From UBA6164 sp964344895 (GTDB lineage: Bacteria; Patescibacteriota; Gracilibacteria; BD1-5; UBA6164), in the NCBI GenBank assembly GCA_964344895.1, contig CAYFPB010000071.1, forward strand, positions 1 through 7,026: a stretch of 7,026 nt of DNA, in the 5' to 3' direction. The position numbers and the translations under genes are program-made. Of this stretch, positions 1 to 6,323 are shown piece by piece; the first letter of the stretch is position 1; every line of letters starts with the position of its first letter. Below the pieces are notes generated by a model. The model searched no databases, was not told where the DNA came from, and saw only the letters and a list, made by a program, of their open reading frames with translations.

Positions 1-17
1 AAAAACACATAAAAGAC

Positions 18-45
18 TTGATAAATATTAAAAAATATGTATAAT
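18..45 (+). promoter_or_regulatory. Sigma70-type promoter of the small membrane protein gene
   Basis: TTGATA (18-23) and a perfect TATAAT (40-45) are separated by 16 bp, and TG lies directly before the -10 box. Transcription would start near 52, leaving a leader of about 48 nt before the GTG start at 100. The match is good in both boxes, though AT-rich sequence makes chance -10 matches common. Confidence 0.6.
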
Positions 46-88
46 ATATTTGGTTCAATGTTTGTTTAAATTAAAAAAGGTGATTTTT

Positions 89-92
89 GGAG
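89..92 (+). promoter_or_regulatory. Shine-Dalgarno GGAG
   Basis: GGAG stands 7 nt before the GTG start codon at 100, which fixes that start. It is the only clear Shine-Dalgarno in the window: ftsX, the large minus-strand gene, both small basic ORFs and tuf are preceded by A/T-rich sequence without a purine-rich G motif. Confidence 0.65.
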
Positions 93-99
93 TAGAATA

Positions 100-417
100 G
101 TGAAATATATACAAGATTATTTTGAATTTCTATGGATGCTCATTATGTATTGGTATAATTTTGTTCTAGATTTTGTGGCAAAGTGGGCTAATATCATAAT
201 TGGTTTTCCTGACTCTATAGGTTTTATTGTTAAATTATTTGTTATCTTGGCTACCTTAGGAATAGTTTTTGCTATACATATGTTAATTTTATTTTATATT
301 ATTAACATATTTACTGTTATTATGGATTATTTTTGGGGTGATAAAATAGATTCAATAAAAGCTATAATATCAAAAAAACTCTCATTATGAGAGTTTTTTT
401 ATTCAAATTTTTCATAA
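100..417 (+). CDS. Small integral membrane protein of unknown function
   Basis: Not recognised. With TGA read as glycine the product is 105 aa; with TGA as stop it is 96 aa, ending at 390. It starts with GTG behind a GGAG Shine-Dalgarno and a strong promoter. Residues 10-35 are aromatic and hydrophobic, rich in Trp, Tyr and Phe. Residues 42-75 form a long hydrophobic stretch, enough for one long or two short membrane helices. The tail from 80 on is short and Lys-containing, so it is probably an inner-membrane protein without a soluble domain. All four internal glycines (35, 41, 54, 80) use GGT or GGA, unlike the neighbouring code-25 genes, and the only TGA (388-390) sits inside a terminator-like hairpin. 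Under code 25 the last nine residues run through that hairpin and overlap the end of the convergent gene by 19 bp. The gene may therefore be of standard-code origin; the true stop is uncertain. Confidence 0.7.
372..400. terminator. Bidirectional intrinsic terminator between convergent genes
   Basis: A perfect inverted repeat: a 13-nt left arm (372-384, seven A then CTCTCA), a TTA loop (385-387) and a 13-nt right arm (388-400, TGAGAG then seven T). The U-tract is present on both strands, so it can end transcription either way. On the minus strand it directly abuts the TAA stop (399-401) of the large gene, an ideal position. On the plus strand it includes the TGA at 388-390 of the small membrane gene and precedes that gene's next stop, TAA at 415-417. 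Confidence 0.8.
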
Positions 418-3400
418 AACCAATCATCTATATCAAAATACTCGATTGTTCAAGTCCATAAAATAGGTAGGTACATTAATTCTAGGTAGTTAAAAATTAT
501 ATCTTTTTGATCAAATCATTCTTCATTATCTATTCTTACTCAGTCTACAGATCAAGTTCATATAATTACAGATAATCCTCACATAGCTCACATTTTTACT
601 ATTCAAGAACTAAATGGTCAATATTTACCCCATAACCATGCTTTTTCATGGTTTCAAAATAGTATTGCTTTTGTTGTTTCATTAAATCATTTAGCCTTTT
701 TAATTTCTTTTACTAATCTAAAAGGGGAAGTATATTGATTATATACAAAATTTCAAGATTTTTCTGCTAACTTTTTAAACATTCCTTTTTCACTATTACT
801 TTTACTAAGTTTATCAAATTTTTCGGCTAATCATTCTGTTAATTTTGCAAATGAAATTCAGCTATGTTTTTCTAATAACTCAATTCAATATTTATTATAA
901 AATGCATTAGTTTCAGCTTCATTTAAAATTCTTTTTGCTCAGTTTTCATTTATAATTATTTCATTTTTTGAAACTTGATATTTTCATTTCCAATTAAATA
1001 CTCAATTTTTTATTCAAAGTGGTGATTCAAGACTTTTTGCTACATCTTTTGCCCTTTTTCATAAAAATTCTTTTTTAGATTTATGAGGAATTTGGTTTAA
1101 TATATCATCTAAATTATTATAAACTTTATCATTTCACTCTATTCTATAATTACCATCTTTTTTATATATTTTTGTTATATTATCATTTGTAAGTTTTATT
1201 TCAAATGTATTTCACTTTTCTAATGTATCAGAAACTTCTTTTTTAAATCAATCACTTATTATTTTAATCCTTTGTTTTTTTAATTTACTAAATGATTTTT
1301 TAGTAAATAAGCTTTCAAATTTTTCTTTAGTAGCTTTAGACCATCCTCAAGTTTTTTCTTTAGCAGCTTCCCAAGCAGTTCTAGCTCTGTTACTTGTATT
1401 TTCAGCAGTACTTTCAGCAGATTCATTAGCTCTAGCACTACTACTTGCATTTTCAGTAGCACTTTCAGCTCTATCACCAGCTCTAGCTCCACTAGTAGCT
1501 TCTTCACTAGCTCATGCTGCCTTACTTGCTCTAGAAGATTCTCTTGCTCTTCTTAATTCTTCAACTTCCTCAGCTACCTTAGCTTGTTCTGCTTCAAATA
1601 GCTTTTTTTCTTTAGTTATAGAATCTATTTCATTACTTAATTTTTCTTTTTTTACCATTAACTCATTAATTTTTAGTTCTTTTGTTTTTTTGTTTTTATA
1701 AGTATTAAATAATCTTTGTTCTATAGGAATAAGAATTTCTTCTCTATATTTTTCTATAACATCACCATTTTTAGCTTTAGGTCCTAGTCAAAATTTTTCT
1801 TTATCAGCTTTACTTGCAGGATTATTTTCTATACCTTTATATTTAGATACTGCATCATCAAAATCTTTATTAGCTTTATCTATATTTTTACCACTAGGCT
1901 TATATTTACTTAATAAATCATTTAATTTATTTGTACTATCATTTATTAATTCATCAACTTTTCTTAATTCAGCTTTTTTTATATCAATTAATGCATCAAA
2001 ATCATCCAATTTACCACATATTCATGACCTTAGTAATATAAGTCTTTCTTTTCTAGAAAAGTGTTTTCCTAGAAGGTGGTATTTATCCATTATATTTCCT
2101 GTTTCAAAGTTGTGGACTTTTAGTATTTCAGCTATTTCTAGCCAATCAAGATTTCTACCTAAAAGTCTATTTGCTTCTGTAATTCTGTCAGCATCTGTTA
2201 ACCTAGCATTTTTAGTTATGGTAGCTTCATCAAATCTAGGTATAATAGATCTAGTTACTAATTCTCAATTAGCTTTAAATTTTTCTCAATTAATAACAAT
2301 TTGAACTACATCTCAATTATCATTTTTTATTACTTTTGGATGTACTTTTAATAAATTATCTCAGTCTTTTTTGAAAAACACTCAATCTGCATTTTTAAAA
2401 TAAGTTCAAAAACTTTCTAAATCTCAAGCTTCTTTTATTATAAATCTTCAATCAAAATCAGCTTCCCAATAATAATTTTTACCAGGATTAGCTTCTTTTA
2501 GTTTACCAATTTCACTATTTATTGAAGGAATATCATCAAATTTATTCAACTCTGTTTTACCAAATACTTTTTCATTCAAAAGTTTAGATATTTTTTCTTG
2601 TATTTGTTGAAATTTTTTATATTTTTTTGGACTCAGGTTGTTAACAAAATTTTCAAATTTTGCTGTTTTAGTTAGAGCAGTGGCTCATGGTATAATTGAA
2701 ACTCATGCTAAAGCAAAATCTACCCAGCTTTTTTCTGTTCTATAATCTTCATTAATTAAATTAAAAGATCTTAATAATAATAGACCAGCATCTTCATCTG
2801 AACTTAAGTCTACAGTATCATATCAAATTCATAAAGCAGCTCAAGGAATAGTCCATACTCAGGTAAATGAAGCAACATCATTTAGTATTAATGCTCATAA
2901 TATTCAAAACCAATAAAGTTCAACTTCTTCTTCAATTTCTTTATCTTTTTCACTTAATAATCATTCACTATTACCACTTCCTTCATTTATATTATGTTTT
3001 GCTAAAAATGCTTTATGATTTTCATCAGTAATATCTAAAACATGCCAGTTATTGGTTCAATAATCATAAACTCATTCAAAAATACTTTGATCAAAATCTC
3101 AGTCATCTGTTAGGTCAGCTTTGAACATATCTTCAAGTTCACTTTTTTCTATTCATAAACTAGATGTGTCAATATTGTTTTGTAATACTAATGCACTATA
3201 TAATACTTTGTTATTAAAATCATCAAATAAACTATTTAATTTTTCATTAATAATCCATCTTTGATTTTGTATTTCTTTAATTTTATCACTAGCCTCATAA
3301 TCTCATTCTTCAATTTGTTCATCAACCCATGCTATTCTTTTGTTTATAATATTTATCAGTTGTTTAGCTTTTTTTCAAACAGCTTGTATTAATTTATCTT

Positions 3401-4436
3401 TGTATTGAAAATTTTTTAAATCACCATTAAGTAAACTATAATATGGAGATAAATATTTAGCTAAATCTAGATTTAGTCAGTATTTTTCTTTTAAGTTATC
3501 TAATTTTGCTAAGCTTTGAGCATCAATTCAAAAGAAATCTGCATATTTTTGCATTTCTTTACTAACAGATACAGTTTCTGTTTTTGTAGGATTTAGTGGT
3601 AATTGTTGTTTTGCAACAGGATCTATTTCTCATGATTGAACTTTATTCCAACCAGCTACAGCTTGTTCTTCAGTAGTCATTGAGCTATCTTCAGTAATTG
3701 ATTCTATAGCTTGTTCAGATTTAGTTTTTTTCTTTTTAGTTTCTTTGCTAGTAGCTGGTAGATCATTTAAATCAACTTTGAAACCAGCAATAGAAGACCA
3801 TACAGCAAATATTTTGTCATCTATTTTTTGATATTTTGAATCATTTTTTGAATAACATTTTAGCTTTTTTGCAGTATCAACTAGGATTTTTAAAATATCT
3901 TCTTTATTTTTAGCTTTATCTCTTACCAATACTTTAGCATCAAGAATTGCTAAACCTTGTTTTCAACTTAAATTGTGTTCATCTATTCTGTAGATTTTAC
4001 CTTTAAGTTCTTTGATGTAGTCTTTTCTAAGACTTTCAAAACTAGATAAAGTTTCTTTTGATTCAGGTGATGTTTGTTGATTTATAATAATATCTCAATT
4101 TGAAGAAGCTGCTTTTTGAGCAAGATTAATATTATTAAATGTATAATTTTCTGAATCTTGAATGTCTCTCCTAGTTTCACTAACAACAACAGATTGTTTT
4201 TGTTTTTTAGCTCTTTTTTGTTGAAGATATGCTTTATTCCAATCTTCTAAAAGTTTTCAAAAACTCTCATCTTTTTTGAATTGGTTTCACATAAAATCTG
4301 TATGTGATTCTGGTTTTTCTTTCCAGTCAATATATTCTTTATCTACCCATTGCATCATAGCATCTAAATCTTTTTCACTAGTTCTGTGTAATCATTTATC
4401 AAGACTTGTTTCAATAGTATTTCTGTTAATACTCAT
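399..4436 (-). CDS. Large 1345-residue protein of unknown function, polymorphic-toxin-like layout
   Basis: An uninterrupted code-25 frame of 1345 codons with about 58 TGA and 26 GGT/GGA glycines; under the standard code it falls into dozens of fragments. The ATG at 4436 is the first start after an in-frame TAA at 4464-4466 and follows a good promoter. There is no signal peptide; the N-terminus is charged and helical (1-500, Lys/Glu/Gln-rich). Residues 508-590 are hydrophobic and glycine-rich, with two similar blocks (WTIPGAALGIGYDTVD near 527-543 and SWVDFALAGVSIIPGATALTK at 570-590). These resemble the paired PG segments before toxin domains in polymorphic toxins. Residues 757-808 contain LLGR (G760) and end in SGICGK (C807). 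A predicted coiled coil at about 915-965 leads into Ala/Ser/Arg/Glu repeats (968-1034). Hydrophobic stretches at about 1274-1296 and 1311-1334 lie near the C-terminus. I infer a structural, surface or effector protein; no catalytic motif was recognised. Confidence 0.85.
1335..1487 (-). repeat. Tandem 51-bp (17-residue) repeats inside the large gene
   Basis: Three successive 51-bp units encode residues 984-1000, 1001-1017 and 1018-1034 of the large protein, beginning ARAGDRAESATENA, ARANESAESTAENT and ARTAWEAAKEKTGG. Units one and two share nine of 17 codons exactly, including GCTAGAGCT at the start and GCTGAAAGT inside, which points to duplication. A more diverged unit (about 968-983, SRASKAAGASEEATSG) seems to precede them. 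The composition (Ala, Ser, Arg, Glu, Asn) suggests an extended amphipathic helix or flexible linker after the coiled coil. Confidence 0.6.
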
Positions 4437-4468
4437 AGTTTTATAATAATATTTTAAAATTCTTTAAT

Positions 4469-4498
4469 ATTTTATCATATTTATATAAGTTTTGTCAA
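4469..4498 (-). promoter_or_regulatory. Promoter of the large minus-strand gene
   Basis: On the minus strand a perfect TTGACA (4498-4493) is followed after 18 bp by TAAAAT (4474-4469). The -10 box is preceded by TGA, giving an extended -10 (TGnTAAAAT). The predicted start near 4462 leaves a leader of roughly 26 nt before the ATG at 4436, with no Shine-Dalgarno. Confidence 0.6.
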
Positions 4499-4508
4499 AA
4501 AAAAGCAT

Positions 4509-4536
4509 TTGCAAAAAATACTATTTTAAATATTAT
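4509..4536 (+). promoter_or_regulatory. Promoter of ftsX
   Basis: TTGCAA (4509-4514) and TATTAT (4531-4536) are 16 bp apart. The predicted start near 4543 gives a leader of about 33 nt to the ATG at 4576. Its -35 box lies 10 bp from that of the divergent promoter for the large gene, so one bound protein could affect both. Confidence 0.5.
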
Positions 4537-4575
4537 AGAGAAATAATAACTATTATAACTATAATTTAAAAGTAA

Positions 4576-5460
4576 ATGCTAGCTCGTCTTACTAAATATT
4601 CTGTAAAAAACATACTAAGAAATAAGTTTTTGAGTTTTTCTTCAGTAATTGTTTTAACACTACTTATGTTTTTTATAAATATATTAATAATACTACATGA
4701 TGTAAGTTTTAAATTGATTGATTTGGTTAATTCAAAGATGACAATCTCTTTATACTTAGAAGAGTGATATGATAGGACAAAAACAGAGGTTACAGATTTA
4801 ATATCTGATGTACAAATGCTTGATGAATCAATAAATGTAGAATATAAAACAAAAGATGATAACTTAGATAAGATAAGAGAGAGGGAACCAAAGCTTGTTA
4901 AAATACTTGAAAGATCAAACCCCCTTCCAGAGACAATAGTTTTATCAAATATATGATTAGATAAATATGAAAGTCTAAATACTATAATAGAAACAAAAAT
5001 GTTTTTATTATCAAAGGATGAAGATGATATAGAACACTTTGCTAATTATACTACACAGTATAATAAAATTAAAAATATAATTAATGTATTAAGTATATTG
5101 CAGTATTGATTATATGTAATAATATCTATATTTCTGATATCAATATCTATTATTATATATTCTGTAATTTGAAATTTTATATATTACTATAAAGATGAGA
5201 TATATATAACAAGACTTGTTTGATGAAGTAAAGATTTTATATATTGACCATTTGTATTACAGGGGAGTATATATTCATTTATAGCTTTTGTATTTAGCTT
5301 TATGAGTTTTATGTTTATATTAAATTATATAAATACTACATTTAAAGATTTATACTATTATACATTTTCATTCAAAGTTTTTTTATTAGAAATGGTATTG
5401 TTTGTAATAATTTGAGCATTTGCTTGATACCTTTCATCAAAAAAATATCTAAAAAATTAA
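4576..5460 (+). CDS. ftsX: Cell division protein FtsX (membrane subunit of FtsEX)
   Basis: 294 aa, the usual FtsX length. FtsX is the permease-like partner of the ATPase FtsE; together they transmit a signal across the membrane that activates peptidoglycan hydrolases at the division site. Topology fits: a short basic N-terminus with KYSVKNILRNK, TM1 at about 20-40, an extracytoplasmic domain at 41-175, TM2 at about 178-198, TM3 at about 231-251 and TM4 at about 268-287, with a Lys-rich tail. The strongest signature is the cytoplasmic loop after TM2, E208-IYITRLVGGSKDFIYGPF-226, matching the family's 'EI.ImkLVGAs..FI..PF..EG' pattern. Nine of ten glycines are TGA, including a TGA TGA pair at 5221-5226. 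An in-frame TAA immediately precedes the ATG, so no earlier start is possible. ftsE, normally just upstream, is absent; the gene is monocistronic with its own promoter and terminator. Confidence 0.88.
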
Positions 5461-5471
5461 ACAAAAACACT

Positions 5472-5501
5472 AAAAACTGTATTTTTTATACAGTTTTTTT
5501 T
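5472..5501 (+). terminator. Intrinsic terminator after ftsX
   Basis: An 11-bp perfect stem (5472-5482, AAAAACTGTAT, with 5488-5498) encloses a five-T loop and runs into an eight-T tract (5494-5501), 11 bp after the ftsX stop codon. It isolates ftsX from the tRNA block downstream. Confidence 0.8.
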
Positions 5502-5553
5502 GGCTTTATATAGATGAGAAAACTATAAAAAACAAAAAAAGTTAAAAAAAAAT

Positions 5554-5581
5554 TTGCATTTAATTCTTTTTTTAATATACT
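5554..5581 (+). promoter_or_regulatory. Promoter of tRNA-Asp
   Basis: TTGCAT (5554-5559) and TATACT (5576-5581) have 16 bp between them. The start point would be near 5588, about 12 nt before the mature tRNA-Asp at 5600, a typical short tRNA leader. Confidence 0.55.
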
Positions 5582-5599
5582 CCCTTGGGCAAAAGCAAT

Positions 5600-5678
5600 G
5601 GATGCGTAGCTCAGTTTTGGTTAGAGCGCTGCACTGTCACTGCAGAGGTCGCGGGTTCGAGTCCCGTCGTGTCCGCCA
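5600..5678 (+). tRNA. tRNA-Asp (anticodon GTC)
   Basis: A complete cloverleaf of 79 nt with encoded CCA (5676-5678). The acceptor stem GGATGCG pairs with CGTGTCC, including two G-U pairs. The D-stem is GCTC/GAGC with an 11-nt D-loop. The anticodon stem CTGCA/TGCAG carries loop CTGTCAC, so the anticodon is GTC. The variable loop is five nt, and the T-arm GCGGG/CCCGT has loop TTCGAGT. The discriminator base is G73, the identity base expected for Asp. Confidence 0.96.
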
Positions 5679-5693
5679 TAAAAATAATTTGTT

Positions 5694-5721
5694 TTGACAA
5701 AAAATAAATTATGTATATAAA
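5694..5721 (+). promoter_or_regulatory. Promoter between the two tRNA genes, driving tRNA-Ala
   Basis: A consensus TTGACA (5694-5699) is followed after 16 bp by TATAAA (5716-5721). Transcription would start near 5728, giving a leader of about 85 nt before tRNA-Ala at 5813. With no terminator visible after tRNA-Ala, this promoter may also serve the two small basic genes downstream. Confidence 0.6.
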
Positions 5722-5748
5722 TAAAGCCAGCAAATATATTATTGCTTA

Positions 5749-5805
5749 ACAAATAGAGAGTTGAAAGTAAAATAATTTACCTCTGTATTCGTTATATATA
5801 TTTGT
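5749..5805 (+). other. Possible nested stem-loop in the tRNA-Ala leader
   Basis: ACAAATA (5749-5755) pairs with TATTTGT (5799-5805), AGAG (5757-5760) can pair with CTCT (5781-5784), and GTAAA (5767-5771) pairs with TTTAC (5776-5780) around an ATAA loop. It ends seven nt before the mature tRNA 5' end and might aid processing. AT-rich arms make chance pairing likely. Confidence 0.2.
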
Positions 5806-5812
5806 AAAAAAT

Positions 5813-5889
5813 GGGGTCTTAGCTCAGTTGGCTAGAGCGCCTGCTTTGCACGCAGGAGGTCAGGAGTTCGACTCTCCTAGACTCCACCA
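5813..5889 (+). tRNA. tRNA-Ala (anticodon TGC)
   Basis: A complete 77-nt cloverleaf with encoded CCA (5887-5889). The acceptor GGGGTCT pairs with AGACTCC and contains the G3-U70 wobble pair that is the main identity element for alanyl-tRNA synthetase. The anticodon stem CCTGC/GCAGG carries loop TTTGCAC, anticodon TGC. The T-arm AGGAG/CTCCT has loop TTCGACT, and the discriminator is A73. It lies 34 nt upstream of a small basic ORF. Confidence 0.97.
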
Positions 5890-5923
5890 TTAATTTAATA
5901 TTTATTTTGTAATTTCTTTTGTA

Positions 5924-6133
5924 ATGCCTGCAAATAAAAGACCAAGAAGATTAAACTATGCAGTTAATAAAAAATGACCGAAAACTTGAGGTAAAGTTGG
6001 AAAAGCAGTAAGTCATTATAAAAAACTGCAAAAAAGAATAGAGTTTGAATGAGAAACTAAATGGTTAACTAATGCTGTGAAAATTGTTACAGTTAAGTTA
6101 AAAAAATACCAAATAAATCTTAACAAAATATAG
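5924..6133 (+). CDS. Small basic protein, possibly ribosomal (bL28-like?)
   Basis: 69 aa, visible only when TGA is read as glycine: three of its five glycines are TGA. It is very basic (about 19 Lys/Arg against three Glu), with no membrane segment or signal peptide. The N-terminus is MPANKRPRRLNY; the centre has KKGPKTGGKVGKAVSH (16-31) and the C-terminal half ends in a beta-like stretch (AVKIVTVKLKKYQINL). The order 'KGPKTG..VSH', a basic stretch, then a valine-rich strand recalls ribosomal protein bL28 in layout and length, but the match is weak and the usual zinc cysteines are absent. Its position between a tRNA and tuf supports a ribosomal or RNA-binding role. There is no Shine-Dalgarno. 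The stop TAG is one base from the next ATG, implying translational coupling. Confidence 0.72.
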
Positions 6134-6134
6134 T

Positions 6135-6221
6135 ATGCCTAGATTAACAGGACACACACATAGAAAACTAAGAAGAGCTTTATCTCTTATAGAGAAGAAA
6201 GTAAGAAAAACAAAAAAGTAA
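6135..6221 (+). CDS. 28-residue highly basic peptide
   Basis: ATG follows the previous stop codon by one base, so the two ORFs probably share an mRNA. The product has 11 Lys/Arg and two His in 28 residues (MPRLTGHTHRKLRRALSLIE then a Lys/Arg tail) and reads as one amphipathic helix with basic ends, like very small ribosomal proteins. I do not recognise the family. It shares the MP start and basic N-terminus with its upstream neighbour. The single glycine is GGA, so the frame does not depend on code 25. Short length keeps the call tentative. Confidence 0.55.
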   Translation: MPRLTGHTHRKLRRALSLIEKKVRKTKK

Positions 6222-6228
6222 GATTTTA

Positions 6229-6256
6229 AAAGTAAAAGGAATATATCTTTTGCTTT
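6229..6256 (+). terminator. Candidate hairpin/terminator between the small ORFs and tuf
   Basis: AAAGTAAAAG (6229-6238) pairs with CTTTTGCTTT (6247-6256) over 10 bp with one T-G wobble and an 8-nt loop, followed by the U-rich AGTTTTCTCTT. It begins eight nt after the 28-residue ORF. It could be a weak terminator or a tuf leader hairpin; the stem is AT-rich and the U-run is interrupted. No convincing promoter was found in the remaining bases before tuf. Confidence 0.35.
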
Positions 6257-6323
6257 AGTTTTCTCTTAAAAAAAGAATTATTAAATTTTTTAATATTTAT
6301 TTTATTATTAATACATTTATATT

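Noticed and set aside
1280..1507. Minus-strand 75-codon open frame rich in Leu, Lys and Val
   Set aside because: It is out of frame with the 1345-residue gene on the same strand and arises from its repetitive Ala/Ser/Glu codons.
2110..2304. Plus-strand 64-codon open frame with signal-peptide-like start
   Set aside because: It is antisense to the large gene, has no ribosome binding site or promoter, and its composition is explained by the opposite strand.
1788..3929. Separate short minus-strand genes (1788-2009 and 3630-3929)
   Set aside because: Both are in-frame pieces of the large gene, cut only where TGA is taken as stop and begun at internal TTG codons.
4576..4767. Truncated or pseudogenised ftsX of 63 codons
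   Set aside because: The frame continues through TGA as glycine to a full-length FtsX with all four membrane segments and a TAA stop.
5679..5712. Terminator after tRNA-Asp (ATAATTT ... AAATTAT)
   Set aside because: The arms contain no G-C pairs, there is no following U-tract, and the region is better explained as the TTGACA promoter for tRNA-Ala.
6250..6278. Possible tuf promoter with TTGCTT as -35
   Set aside because: No acceptable -10 hexamer lies 16-18 bp downstream.
6279..6295. AT-only inverted repeat TATTAAA-TTT-TTTAATA ahead of tuf
   Set aside because: No G-C pair, so weakly stable, and expected by chance in such AT-rich sequence.
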